A stretch of DNA of 64,000 bases, taken from positions 1 to 64,000 of the forward strand of contig NZ_CAJHAJ010000012.1 in assembly GCF_904846345.1 (NCBI RefSeq), written 5' to 3'. The stretch comes from Psychrobacter maritimus. Lineage in GTDB: Bacteria; Pseudomonadota; Gammaproteobacteria; Pseudomonadales; Moraxellaceae. The notes beneath the pieces were generated by a model. It was not told the DNA's origin. It did not search any database and saw nothing but the letters and a program-made list of their open reading frames with translations. A program made the translations under genes and the position numbers. Positions 47,193-57,744 of the stretch are shown piece after piece; the first letter of the stretch is position 1, and each line of letters begins with the position of its first letter.

Positions 47193-47251
47193 AAGAATCC
47201 TTTCTTGTGCGAATATGTTTTTCATCACATCATCTAATTTATTTAGCCCAT

Positions 47252-47279
47252 AAAAAAAGAGCCTCCATTGAGACTCTTA
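47252..47279 (-). terminator. Terminator of the nqr operon
   Basis: On the minus strand AAGAGTCTC pairs with GAGGCTCTT around AATG (one mismatch), followed by TTTTTTT. Confidence 0.85.
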
Positions 47280-47364
47280 ATTTAGCATATATTATCTGGG
47301 TAATACTGTTTGCTTGATGAACAGATTTTATCACCCGATTTAATCAAGCAGCTTAACCACCCGC

Positions 47365-48600
47365 TTAACCACCGAAGTCATCAAGCATGATGTTTTCATC
47401 TTCCACGCCCAAGCTGTGTAGCATGTCGATTACCGCCGCGTTCATCATCGGTGGCCCACACATGTAGTATTCACAGTCTTCTGGGTTTGGATGGTCTTTG
47501 AGATAATTCTCAAGTAGCACGTTATGGATAAAGCCCGTTGGACCTTCCCAATTGTCTTCTGGTAATGGATCAGACAAGGCCACATGCCACTCAAAGTTAT
47601 CAAACTCTTCTTCTAGTTGATCATAATCTTCAACGTAGAACATCTCACGAATCGAGCGCGCACCATACCAAAAGCTAATCTTACGGTCGGTATGTAAGCG
47701 CTTGAGCTGATCGAAGATGTGCGAGCGCATCGGTGCCATACCCGCACCACCACCGACGAAAATCATTTCAGCGTCAGTCTTTTTGGCAAAGAATTCACCA
47801 TAAGGACCCGAAACTGTCACTTTATCGCCAGGTACGAGGCTAAATACCCAAGAGGACATTTTGCCGGGTGGAATACCGTCAGGACCACGTGGCGGTGGGC
47901 TGGCGATACGGATATTAAACTTAATAAGGCCTTTTTCTTCAGGGTAGTTGGCCATCGAATACGCACGAATCACCGGCTCATCAACTTTTGACACATAGTT
48001 GAAGATACCAAATTTTTCCCAGTCTTCGCGATACTCTTCGTCAATCACAAAGTCTTTATAATGCACTTCATGCGGTGGCGCCTCTAACTGTACATAACCA
48101 CCGGCACGGAAGTTAACTTCTTCGCCATCTGGAATTTTAAGCACCAACTCTTTAATAAAGGTGGCAACGTTATCATTAGAGATAACTTCACATTCCCACT
48201 TTTGTACATCAAAGAATTCAGGGTCAATCTCGATTTTCATGTCTTGCTTTACCGCAACCTGACAGGCAAGACGCATGTGGTTACGGATTTCACCTTGGGT
48301 AAAGTACCCTTCTTCGGTGGGCAGGATAGATCCGCCCCCTTCAATAACGCGGCAACGACACTGCGCACACGTACCACCACCACCACAGGCTGAAGATAAG
48401 AAAATACCTTCGCTCGCCAGTGTTTGTAGTAGCTTGCCGCCTGCGGGTGTCACGACGTCATTATCGGGATTATCATTAATATGGATAGTAACATCGCCTG
48501 AACTGACCAGTCTTGAGCGCGCCGCCAAAATAATGGCAACGAGTCCCATGATGATCAAGGTAAACATAGCAACGCCACCAATCGCCGTAGCGTAATCCAT
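47365..48600 (-). CDS. nqrF: Na+-NQR subunit F
   Basis: The NADH-oxidising subunit of the sodium-translocating NADH:quinone oxidoreductase. An N-terminal membrane helix (about 5-27) is followed by a 2Fe-2S domain with Cys72, Cys78, Cys81 and Cys113, then FAD-binding (RAYSMANYP) and NADH-binding ([11 protein letters not shown]) domains like ferredoxin-NADP reductase. The 411 residues are the normal length. It is the last gene of the operon, 123 bp after nqrE, and a terminator follows. Confidence 0.97.
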   Translation of the reverse strand: MDYATAIGGVAMFTLIIMGLVAIILAARSRLVSSGDVTIHINDNPDNDVVTPAGGKLLQTLASEGIFLSSACGGGGTCAQCRCRVIEGGGSILPTEEGYFTQGEIRNHMRLACQVAVKQDMKIEIDPEFFDVQKWECEVISNDNVATFIKELVLKIPDGEEVNFRAGGYVQLEAPPHEVHYKDFVIDEEYREDWEKFGIFNYVSKVDEPVIRAYSMANYPEEKGLIKFNIRIASPPPRGPDGIPPGKMSSWVFSLVPGDKVTVSGPYGEFFAKKTDAEMIFVGGGAGMAPMRSHIFDQLKRLHTDRKISFWYGARSIREMFYVEDYDQLEEEFDNFEWHVALSDPLPEDNWEGPTGFIHNVLLENYLKDHPNPEDCEYYMCGPPMMNAAVIDMLHSLGVEDENIMLDDFGG

Positions 48601-48723
48601 GGTAGGTATCCTTAATCTATGGAGTAGGGGTGCGAAAAGACGTCATTGCGTGTTTCCTGAACCCCTACCGAATAAATGAATTAAATAGGTCAAATCGCTA
48701 AATAGGCTTTTAAGCGTAGCGGT

Positions 48724-49332
48724 TTAAATTGACATACCGCCGAAAGACATAAAGCCAAGTGACATCAGACCAACCGTGATAAAGGTAATACCAAGACCAC
48801 GCAGCGGTGCTGGAATGTCTGAGTATTTTAGCTTTTCACGGATACCCGCCAAGGCGGTAATTGCCAATGCCCAACCGAAGCCTGCGCCGACGCCATAGAC
48901 GACTGATTCGCCAAAATTATAATCACGCTCAACCATAAACAGTACGCCACCTAAGATGGCACAGTTGACGGTAATCAGGGGTAAGAATACCCCGAGGGCG
49001 TTATACAGACTTGGGACGAACTTATCCAAGAACATCTCTAGAATCTGTACCGTCGCAGCAATCAAACCGATATAACTGAGTAGGCCTAAGAAGCTTAAAT
49101 CGATATCAGGGAAACCTGCCCATGCCAGCGCACCATCTTTTAGGATGAACTGAAACAGCAGATTGTTTAGCGGTACAGTAATCGCCATGACGACGACGAC
49201 GGCTACCCCAAGACCGATAGCGGTTGAGACCTTTTTTGATACCGCTAAAAAGGTACACATGCCTAAGAAGTAGGCCAGCGCCATATTCTCGATAAAGACC
49301 GAGGTTATAAATAAACTGACATAATGTCCCAT
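48724..49332 (-). CDS. nqrE: Na+-NQR subunit E
   Basis: A six-helix inner-membrane subunit of 202 residues, homologous to NqrD. Between them the two bind an iron site in the membrane. [18 protein letters not shown] near the N-terminus and [11 protein letters not shown] are typical, each with a conserved Cys. Its start overlaps the nqrD stop. Confidence 0.96.
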   Translation of the reverse strand: MGHYVSLFITSVFIENMALAYFLGMCTFLAVSKKVSTAIGLGVAVVVVMAITVPLNNLLFQFILKDGALAWAGFPDIDLSFLGLLSYIGLIAATVQILEMFLDKFVPSLYNALGVFLPLITVNCAILGGVLFMVERDYNFGESVVYGVGAGFGWALAITALAGIREKLKYSDIPAPLRGLGITFITVGLMSLGFMSFGGMSI

Positions 49333-50003
49333 TAGTGACCGCCCCCTTGTGCCATGCCTTTAGATTGCGGCTTCATTACAAATTCAGCTTCTTCGACCTG
49401 TTCTGGTTTCCAGATACGGATAATCACGATAAACAGGGCAATAATAAAGAACGCTGACGGTGGCAATAGCAATAGACCGTTTGGTACGTACCAGCCACCA
49501 TCGGTAGCGGTTTGCAAAATAGTCATGCCAAACCAGCTGCCTGCGCCCAAAATCTCACGAATACTGGCGACAAATAGCAATACTGCCGAGTAACCAAGAC
49601 CGTTACCAATACCATCTAAAAAGCTTGGTACTGGCGGATTGCTCATCGCAAATGCTTCAGCACGGCCCATAACGATACAGTTGGTGATAATCAAACCAAC
49701 GAATACCGACAGACCTTTACTGACATCATAAGCGACCGCTTTTAAGATTTGGTCAACCACAATAACCAATGACGCAATAATCGTCATCTGCACGATAATA
49801 CGAATGCTTGATGGGATTTGCTTACGGATAATAGAGATAAAGAAGCTTGAAAATGCCGTGACCAAGGTCAACGCCACACTCATTACCAACGCATTCGCCA
49901 CACTCGTAGTAACTGCCAATGCCGAACAAATACCTAAGATTTGTAGCGCAATAGGGTTATTATCAAAAATAGGCGAGGTTAAAATACCTTTTGTATCAGC
50001 CAT
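49332..50003 (-). CDS. nqrD: Na+-NQR subunit D
   Basis: A six-helix inner-membrane subunit of 223 residues paired with Nqr[18 protein letters not shown] and [19 protein letters not shown] carry the conserved cysteines. It starts one base after the nqrC stop. Confidence 0.96.
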   Translation of the reverse strand: MADTKGILTSPIFDNNPIALQILGICSALAVTTSVANALVMSVALTLVTAFSSFFISIIRKQIPSSIRIIVQMTIIASLVIVVDQILKAVAYDVSKGLSVFVGLIITNCIVMGRAEAFAMSNPPVPSFLDGIGNGLGYSAVLLFVASIREILGAGSWFGMTILQTATDGGWYVPNGLLLLPPSAFFIIALFIVIIRIWKPEQVEEAEFVMKPQSKGMAQGGGH

Positions 50004-50004
50004 G

Positions 50005-50937
50005 TTATGCCTCCTTGCCGTGTGCTGCTGGTACTACTGCGACCAGTTCGGTTACGGGATGCGTCTGCTGTTGATGTAAGTTCTGACCCAGCTTTTTATA
50101 CGGGCTTTGACTGGCTTTGACTTCTGCACCTGTCAATGTCTTACCGCTTTCTTCACGCAGCTGGTCTAAGTATGGCTTATAGCCTTGCTCACCGAGCCAA
50201 AACTGAATCATGTTACTTACGCCGCGACCGGTTAAGGTTGCTCCACTGATACCATCAACCCAGTTATCTTTTGGATTACCAGCTTTGGTCACACCAGTGG
50301 CAACAGCGCCGTTTTCGTCATAAGAGTGAATGCCGCTCCACATGGCGCGCCACTCAGGCTCCTCGATACGAGCACCTAGACCCGGGGTTTCTTTATGCTC
50401 GTAGAAACTGATACCTTTGATGGTATTCATGTCACTTTCAAGCGTTAAGAAACCATAAATCGTACCCCATAGTCCATAACCTTGAATCGGCAGGACCACC
50501 ATTTCAGGCTTTCCGGCGTCATCACTTTTAACATAGACCTTGGCGTATTTAGGAACACGACCGATACCGGCAGGGTCGTTGCTGCCCAAGTCTTCACTTA
50601 AGGCTTTGTTCTTGGTTGCTTGACTGGCATCGTAAGCGTTACGATCAGGAATACCTGCAGCTTTTAACGCGTCGTCATCGAGGTAGTTACCTTTACTTAG
50701 GTCAACGATTTTTACCTCAAAATCTTTAAAACGCTCAGCCACATCTTCATTGGTATCTGACGCCGGGTCAAACATACCGGCGGCAACTAAGATGTTTTTG
50801 TTACGGTCTAAGCGCGCGTTTTCAACTTGCGCTGGTTTTAAACCAACAGCAGCGGCTGAGACCAATACAGAACACACCAAGCATAGCGTCAACGCCACAC
50901 TGATGGTTTTTGCATTATTACTTTTGGGCTTGGACAT
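50005..50937 (-). CDS. nqrC: Na+-NQR subunit C
   Basis: A subunit with one N-terminal membrane helix and a periplasmic FMN domain. Flavinylation is expected at Thr234 in [10 protein letters not shown]. At 310 residues it is about 50 longer than common NqrC, mostly through a C-terminal tail (about 262-310). The first 20 nt overlap the nqrB end, indicating translational coupling. Residues 8-32 form the helix. Confidence 0.96.
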   Translation of the reverse strand: MSKPKSNNAKTISVALTLCLVCSVLVSAAAVGLKPAQVENARLDRNKNILVAAGMFDPASDTNEDVAERFKDFEVKIVDLSKGNYLDDDALKAAGIPDRNAYDASQATKNKALSEDLGSNDPAGIGRVPKYAKVYVKSDDAGKPEMVVLPIQGYGLWGTIYGFLTLESDMNTIKGISFYEHKETPGLGARIEEPEWRAMWSGIHSYDENGAVATGVTKAGNPKDNWVDGISGATLTGRGVSNMIQFWLGEQGYKPYLDQLREESGKTLTGAEVKASQSPYKKLGQNLHQQQTHPVTELVAVVPAAHGKEA

Positions 50938-52153
50938 AGCGAACCCTCCGTGCTGTTTGGCGCTTGATATTTGCTTGCGTCACAAAGTAATCAAATAGTG
51001 GCGCAAATAAGTTGGCGAATAAAATGGCAAGCATGATGCCTTCTGGGAAGGCTGGGTTGACGACACGAATCAATACGGTCATAAAACCAATCAAGATACC
51101 ATAAGCCCAGCGGCCTTTATTGGTATGCGCAGCTGATACAGGATCGGTTGCCATAAATACGGCACCAAAGGCGAAGCCACCGATAACTAAGTGCCAATAG
51201 AACGGCAGTTTCATCATCATATTGTCTTCAGAGCCAATCATGTTAAAGACTAGCGATGTGGCAATTAGACCAACCACACAACCTGCCATGATGCGCCATG
51301 AGGCAATGCGCGTCCAAAGTAGAACGACTGCACCTAATAAGATAGCCAGCGTCGATACTTCACCGATACTGCCTTGCATATTACCTAAGAAGGCATCAGT
51401 CCACGTAATGGCATTGCCATAGACATCAACGAAGTCTTGTGGGACGACGCCAAGGGCAGCCAAACCAAGTGGTGTTGCACCCGAAAAACCATCAACCGCG
51501 GTCCATACTGAGTCGCCAGACATATAAGCTGGATAGGCAAAGTATAAGAAAGCACGACCCGATAGGGCAGGGTTAAGGAAGTTTTTACCCGTACCGCCGA
51601 ATACTTCTTTTGCCACGACCACACCAAAGATAATACCTAAGGCAACTTGCCATAAAGGAATATCTGGTGGTAGACAGAGCGCAAATAGGACAGAAGTTAC
51701 AAAGAAACCTTCGTTGACTTCATGCCCGCGCACCACGGCAAAGATAATCTCACAGAGAATACCGACCCCAAAGGTGACCAGATAAATCGGTAAGAATTGC
51801 ATCGCCCCGTAGACAAAGCTTGCCCAGATACTGTCTGGGTTGTAGCCTGCCATACTGGTGATAACCGTGCGCCAACCTTCAGGCTGCAAGCCTAGCGTTG
51901 CAATCGCCGTTAATGCTTGATGACCGATATTGTACATACCCCAAAACATTGCAGGGAAGGTACATAGCCAAACGGTAATCATAATACGCTTAAGGTCAAT
52001 GCCGTCGCGTACGTGTGATGATGCGTATGTCGTTGAGCCTGGTTGACGTAAAAACGTATCAAACATCTCAAAGATGGCATAATATTTTTCGTGTTTGCCA
52101 CCCTTGGTGAAAGACGGCTCCATACGATCGAACATATTGTGTAAAAATTTCAT
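50918..52153 (-). CDS. nqrB: Na+-NQR subunit B
   Basis: The main membrane subunit (411 residues, about ten helices) forming the sodium path. It carries covalent FMN at Thr227 in [10 protein letters not shown], and non-covalent riboflavin in other members. [23 protein letters not shown] is highly typical. It starts five bases after the nqrA stop and overlaps nqrC by 20 nt. Confidence 0.97.
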   Translation of the reverse strand: MKFLHNMFDRMEPSFTKGGKHEKYYAIFEMFDTFLRQPGSTTYASSHVRDGIDLKRIMITVWLCTFPAMFWGMYNIGHQALTAIATLGLQPEGWRTVITSMAGYNPDSIWASFVYGAMQFLPIYLVTFGVGILCEIIFAVVRGHEVNEGFFVTSVLFALCLPPDIPLWQVALGIIFGVVVAKEVFGGTGKNFLNPALSGRAFLYFAYPAYMSGDSVWTAVDGFSGATPLGLAALGVVPQDFVDVYGNAITWTDAFLGNMQGSIGEVSTLAILLGAVVLLWTRIASWRIMAGCVVGLIATSLVFNMIGSEDNMMMKLPFYWHLVIGGFAFGAVFMATDPVSAAHTNKGRWAYGILIGFMTVLIRVVNPAFPEGIMLAILFANLFAPLFDYFVTQANIKRQTARRVRYVQAQK

Positions 52154-52158
52154 CGTGG

Positions 52159-53511
52159 TTAGCCCTCCAGCTCAATGCGCGTTAAGTTATCACGCAAAAT
52201 ATCGCCGAATTCATATTTGCCAGGAGATACGAAGGTGCATAATGCCAAATCTTCTTCGTCCAATTCAAGTACGCCCAAATCGACGGCGCTAATGATGTCT
52301 TCGACAATCAAAGCACGTAATAGCTGCGTTGGCAGGTAGTCTTGTGGCATGACTTCTTCATAGACACCGATTGGCACCATTGCGCGCGGCGAACCATTGC
52401 TCGAAGTGGTAAAGTCGTATTTCTTACTACCAAAGAACTTAGAAATGTAGATAGGCAGTTTTGAGAAACGGTTGCTACCGATACTTAAGAAATGGAACGC
52501 TGGGCGCTCACGACCTTCGGTTAGCACACTGACTTGATTATGGAAGCGACCAAGATAAGCGGTATTACCAAACACTTTGCGACCCGATAGCACAGAACCT
52601 GAAATGATACGGTTCTCACTTGCTTCAAGCTCACCTTTAGTCAATGCTGTGATATCAGCACCGCGTTCGGTGACGATTAAATGCGGGTTTTTAACCGCAG
52701 GACCGGCAAGGCTAAGCATACGGCGCGTGTATAAGCGACCGGTGGTAAATAGCTTACCAATGGCAATCACGTCTTGATAGCCAATCGTCCAAACCGTCAC
52801 ACCGCGCATGATAGGATGCAAAAAGTGAATGTGCGTGCCCGCAAGACCGGCTGGATGTTTACCGGCAAAGCTATGATACTCAGTGACATTATTAGCCGCC
52901 GTTTTGGCAACTGGCGTCAACTGGGCATCACCGTGATGGCAGACAAAGGTCTTGGGGCTGAGCGTTGATAATACGGCAAGTCCGTCATTAAACGCCTGCA
53001 GTTGCTCATTAATCAGCAACATCGGGTCAAACGCTAATGGATTGGTATCCATGGCGGTGACAAAGATGGCGTGAGGACGGGCACCGATTTCAGGAGAACG
53101 GCTATAGGGGCGCGTACGGAACGCGGTCCATTCACCAGAGGCAAGCAGTTGGGTTTCAACGACTTCAGAATCTAGGTCAGCAAGTTGCTGGGAGTCGTAG
53201 CGCTGAAATTCTACTTCTTCACCGTTTGGGTCGACCGCAATCACAAGACTTTCGAACACACGACGCTCACCGCGATTAACGGCGATGACCTTACCAGCAG
53301 CAGGGGCAGTGTAGATAACGCCGACACGTTTTTTATCTTCAAAAACGGGCTGACCTTTAGCTACGATGTCGCCTTCTTTGACATTCATCGTGGGCTTCAT
53401 GCCCACATAATCATAGCCAACAAGTGCCACATGGGCGGGTCTGTGCTCAGATATCTCGCGGGAGGGTTCACCAGTGATGGGTAAATCCAAACCTTTTTTG
53501 ATGGTAATCAT
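52159..53511 (-). CDS. nqrA: Na+-NQR subunit A
   Basis: A 450-residue cytoplasmic-side subunit, the first gene of the operon. [17 protein letters not shown] and [16 protein letters not shown] mark the N-terminus, and [34 protein letters not shown] the C-terminal half. It has no cofactor motif, as is usual for NqrA, which takes part in quinone binding. The operon promoter must lie in the long upstream spacer, but no clear -35/-10 pair stood out. Confidence 0.97.
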   Translation of the reverse strand: MITIKKGLDLPITGEPSREISEHRPAHVALVGYDYVGMKPTMNVKEGDIVAKGQPVFEDKKRVGVIYTAPAAGKVIAVNRGERRVFESLVIAVDPNGEEVEFQRYDSQQLADLDSEVVETQLLASGEWTAFRTRPYSRSPEIGARPHAIFVTAMDTNPLAFDPMLLINEQLQAFNDGLAVLSTLSPKTFVCHHGDAQLTPVAKTAANNVTEYHSFAGKHPAGLAGTHIHFLHPIMRGVTVWTIGYQDVIAIGKLFTTGRLYTRRMLSLAGPAVKNPHLIVTERGADITALTKGELEASENRIISGSVLSGRKVFGNTAYLGRFHNQVSVLTEGRERPAFHFLSIGSNRFSKLPIYISKFFGSKKYDFTTSSNGSPRAMVPIGVYEEVMPQDYLPTQLLRALIVEDIISAVDLGVLELDEEDLALCTFVSPGKYEFGDILRDNLTRIELEG

Positions 53512-54561
53512 AAGCGAAAACTTAGTCCATAGTCTAAAACGATACCAGACGTCCTGTTTGGTATATCGGCAGCATGAATAACAGCGTCATCAATAAAGTC
53601 CTTAATCAAGCCCCAAAAAGGGCGTGAAAAAGCGCTCTAGACATAACACATCATCATAACTACAAGTAAGAGTATTAACGCTGACCTTAGACTCCTTAAC
53701 AACACGTTAATGTCTTATTCGAATGACCAAAGTGACGACTGGCTACCAAGGTGTACACTAAAACCTTTAAATCTCATGCCATCCTCAACTAGGATGACGT
53801 TAGATAAAAGACAGTTTTACCATACGATTTATTAAAATCTTAAAATTTGTCGTATTCAAAATCCTAATAGCTATAAATCCTAATAACGATAAATCAGAAC
53901 ATCTGTAAACCATAGAATCTTTAAATCACAGGATCTTTAAATCACAGGATCTGTGTATTTTAAGCAGCGCTATTCATTCGAGTGAATATAAATGAGGAAT
54001 AAGTGACTTGTTTATGTTTTGTCCAAGCCATCTTTTAGAAAACTATCCAAGCGCTGTTTAACGAACTATGGTTACAGGGTAAACTCAATTGCTTGATAAG
54101 CGCAATTTGTAAGCGTAAGCATTAATCTGGTTGTTAATACTTAGCTCATATTTACCTTGTGCTGATTGAAATCGTCGATAGGTAGCAGACGATTAGGTTT
54201 TATCGCACAAATACAAATTTACCTAGGATTATACGCTAAACTGACCTAAAATTGCCAGTTGGTAATTGAATTTACCTAATGTTGCTAGTGAATCCACGTG
54301 CTAAAACTTATGGTTATGATTGTCGTTTTTTTGCCATTATCTAGCCGAATTTTAAGCAATTTTTATATTTTCTACTGTCATTTTAATATTTAACGAATTT
54401 CTCCTAACAGCCGCTTTTAATTTGCTATGCTAAATGACTTTATAAGCAGTCGCTTTTAAGTAGCCATTGGTTAAGTGGCTCTTGATTCAGTAGCTATTGA
54501 CGCTTGTTTCACTTTTTAATGGTTTTTTTATTGTCCATATCGTTTTTATAAGGAATGCTAT
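53512..54561. other. Long gene-free spacer between nqrA and hisA
   Basis: About 1.05 kb without a credible gene on either strand. It should hold the divergent promoters of nqr and hisA. The 53859-53948 part carries two adjacent pairs of 16-nt direct repeats (listed separately). The hisA-proximal half is very AT-rich. An untranslated RNA cannot be excluded. Confidence 0.6.
53859..53948. repeat. Two pairs of 16-nt direct repeats upstream of nqrA
   Basis: AAATCCTAATAGCTAT at 53859-53874 is followed directly by a copy with two changes at 53875-53890. ATCTTTAAATCACAGG at 53917-53932 is followed directly by an exact copy at 53933-53948 and a partial third unit. All units share an AAATC core. Confidence 0.75.
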
Positions 54562-55302
54562 ATGTGTGCTGTCCCTGTCATTATCCCTGCTATTGATTTA
54601 AAAGATGGTAAATGTGTGCGCTTAAAACAAGGTCGTATGGAAGACGATACGGTATTTTCTGATGATCCGGTCGCCATGGCGGCGCGTTGGGTCAATGAAG
54701 GCGCACGTCGCTTGCATTTGGTCGATTTGAATGGCGCATTTGACGGGATTCCAGTACATAAGCAAGTGGTCAATGACATTGCTAAAGCCTTCCCTAAGCT
54801 GCCGATTCAATTGGGCGGCGGTGTGCGCAATATGAAAACCATCGAGCAGTATATTAGCGCGGGTCTCACTTACATTATTATTGGTACCAAAGCCGTTGAA
54901 GAGCCTGATTTTGTGGCCGAAGCTTGCCGCGAATTTGCCGGACATATCATCGTCGGTATCGATGCCAAAGACGGCATGGTGGCGACACACGGTTGGGCAA
55001 ACGTGACCGATACTAAAGCGACTGAGCTTGCCAAGCGCTTTGCTGATGTCGGCGTATCGTCAATCGTTTATACCGATATCAACCGCGATGGTATGATGCA
55101 AGGCGTCAACGTTGAGCAGACCGTCAACTTAGCGCGTGAAGGCGGCTTACCTGTGATTGCATCAGGCGGCGTCACCGATATGAAAGATATCGAATTGCTA
55201 AAACCTTATGGTGATTGTATCGAAGGTATTATTACTGGTCGTGCTATCTATGAAGGCACCTTAGATTTGGGTGAAGCGCAGCTTTATCTGGATGGTAAGT
55301 AG
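54562..55302 (+). CDS. hisA: ProFAR isomerase (HisA)
   Basis: A TIM-barrel isomerase acting before HisF/HisH in histidine synthesis. [16 protein letters not shown] (about 9-24) holds the first catalytic Asp, and [12 protein letters not shown] (about 171-182) the second. [11 protein letters not shown] and [13 protein letters not shown] bind phosphate. The 246-residue length is normal. AAGGAA precedes the ATG. hisF does not follow, which is unusual, as the genes are often adjacent. Confidence 0.96.
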   Translation: MCAVPVIIPAIDLKDGKCVRLKQGRMEDDTVFSDDPVAMAARWVNEGARRLHLVDLNGAFDGIPVHKQVVNDIAKAFPKLPIQLGGGVRNMKTIEQYISAGLTYIIIGTKAVEEPDFVAEACREFAGHIIVGIDAKDGMVATHGWANVTDTKATELAKRFADVGVSSIVYTDINRDGMMQGVNVEQTVNLAREGGLPVIASGGVTDMKDIELLKPYGDCIEGIITGRAIYEGTLDLGEAQLYLDGK

Positions 55303-55373
55303 TTTTTAAATAGCTATATTTGCATAGCATGATTGCAAATGTAGCATAGAGTTAGAATACAAAAGGGATGCTT

Positions 55374-57164
55374 ATGGCAGCGTATTTTGACCAGCCTGAA
55401 TTACGTAGGCTACGTAGCCTACGCAGGTCAAGCAGGCTAGGCAAGTCACGCATAACGACAAAGGCGTGCGCTCAGTTACTATTGCTCTTAAGCATCGTTT
55501 TAAGTATGCCCACTTATGCGGCTGAAAAAAGCAGTACAAGTGAGAGTGTGGCACTCACTGATGAGGTTGCTGATAATAATGCCGTTAATAATGAACCAAG
55601 CGCTCAGCCGACTACCGCACCAACTGTTAATGACCCAGCTACCAGTGATTTAAATAACGGGCCAAATAGTACTATAGCTATCACACCTGAGATTCCGAAT
55701 ACTTCTGACACTGCGCCGCCGACGCCCGTCGAGCTACCACCTGTTATCAGCGGTGAAAGTACCAACAATGCTCAAATCGAAACCACCCCAACACCATTAA
55801 AAGACAATGACATTCGTCAACGTATTAGTGGCATTTTTTCCGAAATTGACGGCTTACAAGCAGTTAATGTTAGCGTCAACCAAGGCGTTGTTACCTTAAC
55901 GGGTGAGACTCCTAATGAGAAAAAAGCCCAGCAAGCCATTAATTTGACCAATCGCTTAACGGACGTGGTGACAGTCGAAGATAGAATCAATCGCACGCTT
56001 GATGTGCAAGATAATGTCTCGACCGTTTATCAAAGCCTCAAGGCACAAACCAAAAACCTAGTCAAAGCTTTGCCACTGTTGCTAGTAGGAATTGTTTTAT
56101 TTGCCTTGGTCACGTGGTTTGGCAGCTGGTTATCTAACCGCAAAAAAATGTGGCAACGCCTTACGCCCAATCCTTTTGTTGCAGAGCTGCTAGCCCAGAC
56201 CGTTAAAGTCATCTTTATCGTTTTCGGTCTTATTTTAGCGTTAAGTTTGATAGGTGCTGAGACTATCTTGGGCACGCTACTTGGCGGCGCAGGCGTTATC
56301 GGTATTGCCGTTGGTTTTGCCGTCAAGGATACGATTGAGAACTATATTGCCTCGCTTATGCTCAGTATTCGCCAACCGTTTCGCGCCCGCGATCATATTT
56401 TGATTAATAATCAAGAAGGCATTGTGGTACGTCTGACCTCACGTGCGACGATTTTGATGACTTTAGATGGTAACCAGTTACGGATTCCCAATGCCGAAGT
56501 CTTTAAAGCAACGATTTTAAATTACACCAAAAACCCTGAGCGCCGTTTTACTTTTGAATTAGGCGTAGATGCCAATGATGATCCGCTCGCTGCTATCAAA
56601 GTAGGTATCGATGCGATATGTCAGTTGGGTTTTGCTCTAGATAAACCAAAAGTCACAGCGGTCATTAAAGAAGTTGGTGACTCAAATATTATTTTGCAGT
56701 TTCAAGTATGGGTCAATCAATTGGAAGCTGATTTCTCCAAAGCCCGCAGTATCGCCATTCGCGAAACTAAGCATGCGTTAGAAGATGAAGGCTTTAGCTT
56801 ACCCGAGCCTATTTATCAGCTGCGTTTTAACCATAAGCTAGAAAAAGCGTTTGAACAGTTCCAAAGCAGTCAAACGAGCGATAAGGCGCAAACGCAAGTA
56901 ATAGTACCGCCAAATATTGCTAAAGCTTCTCAGGCTTCTAGCCCTTCTAAAACATCTAATGAAGCGCAAGCTCCTGAAACCACAATGGAAGATAAGGATA
57001 AAAAACAAGCCAAAGCGCGGGCAAAACATATCCTGCAAGGTCGAAATGCCGACGAAGTGCTTGATGCACGTCCTGATGAAAAATTGATGGAAAAGGTCGA
57101 GCAAGAAATTGCTGAAAATTCAGATGAGACGGATTTATTGAGTAACAATAGCCCGCAAGAATAG
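55374..57164 (+). CDS. BON-domain mechanosensitive channel (MscS family)
   Basis: A ~596-residue channel. After a basic N-terminus and a signal-like helix (about 35-50) comes a ~95-residue Thr/Pro/Asn-rich linker, a BON domain (about 147-208, DIRQRISGIFSEIDGL to VEDRI), membrane helices at about 233-253, 272-292 and 300-318 (the last is the Gly/Ala-rich pore helix GGAGVIGIAVGFAVKD), and the MscS beta and alpha-beta domains. The ~110-residue C-terminal tail is hydrophilic. The protein would relieve osmotic stress, with the BON domain outside the inner membrane. An ATG six nt upstream (55368) is equally possible. Confidence 0.85.
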   Translation: MAAYFDQPELRRLRSLRRSSRLGKSRITTKACAQLLLLLSIVLSMPTYAAEKSSTSESVALTDEVADNNAVNNEPSAQPTTAPTVNDPATSDLNNGPNSTIAITPEIPNTSDTAPPTPVELPPVISGESTNNAQIETTPTPLKDNDIRQRISGIFSEIDGLQAVNVSVNQGVVTLTGETPNEKKAQQAINLTNRLTDVVTVEDRINRTLDVQDNVSTVYQSLKAQTKNLVKALPLLLVGIVLFALVTWFGSWLSNRKKMWQRLTPNPFVAELLAQTVKVIFIVFGLILALSLIGAETILGTLLGGAGVIGIAVGFAVKDTIENYIASLMLSIRQPFRARDHILINNQEGIVVRLTSRATILMTLDGNQLRIPNAEVFKATILNYTKNPERRFTFELGVDANDDPLAAIKVGIDAICQLGFALDKPKVTAVIKEVGDSNIILQFQVWVNQLEADFSKARSIAIRETKHALEDEGFSLPEPIYQLRFNHKLEKAFEQFQSSQTSDKAQTQVIVPPNIAKASQASSPSKTSNEAQAPETTMEDKDKKQAKARAKHILQGRNADEVLDARPDEKLMEKVEQEIAENSDETDLLSNNSPQE

Positions 57165-57283
57165 CCCACAAGAGTAGCGTTGAAGATTACCTATTAAAAG
57201 GTGAGTACTAACTATAAAAGTCGGCATAAAAAATGCAGTGAAACATCTATCTACATTTTATTAAAATAGACGAGACATTTTTT

Positions 57284-57574
57284 ATGCAAATCAAACATCT
57301 GATTATTTTTGCTTTGGCAGGTATTGTTATTTTATTAGGGTTTAATATGATTAACGGCAGCCAACGTGAAAAAAATAGAGAAGTAATAGCCGCTAGTAAT
57401 GAAGTAGAACAGGCTAATGCTGATACTAGCAACGTCAATAGCAATACAGCAGATATCGCAAGCCAGCCCTTAGGACAGCAGCCAAAAGCCATTATCGATA
57501 AGGCAACCACTCAGATAGCGCAAGCAGAGCAGACGAGCCAACAACGTGCCGAGCAAATGACAGATACACAGTAG
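57284..57574 (+). CDS. Small membrane-anchored hypothetical protein
   Basis: A 96-residue protein with one N-terminal hydrophobic helix (residues 5-24) and a polar Asn/Gln/Ala-rich remainder that may form a coiled coil (QAEQTSQQRAEQM). No family is recognised. The ribosome-binding site is weak. It lies 119 bp after the channel gene, possibly in the same transcript. Confidence 0.5.
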   Translation: MQIKHLIIFALAGIVILLGFNMINGSQREKNREVIAASNEVEQANADTSNVNSNTADIASQPLGQQPKAIIDKATTQIAQAEQTSQQRAEQMTDTQ

Positions 57575-57690
57575 TCGTTTTAGTGCCTAAAGTTCTTAGT
57601 GACTAATTTTTTTAGGGTTTAAATAAGCTGCATTTCAATATAGCCGTTTAATTAAGCGCCAATTAAGCGCTAATTAATCGATACACATAA

Positions 57691-57722
57691 AAAAAAGACT
57701 AACGTTAACGTTAGTCTTTTTT
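57691..57722. terminator. Bidirectional terminator, perfect 32-nt palindrome
   Basis: AAAAAAGACTAACGTT and its exact complement meet without a spacer, with A and T runs at the ends. It ends rnr on the minus strand and the small protein gene on the plus strand. Confidence 0.9.
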
Positions 57723-57744
57723 CAATCTTAAGTTTTAGAAAGCA

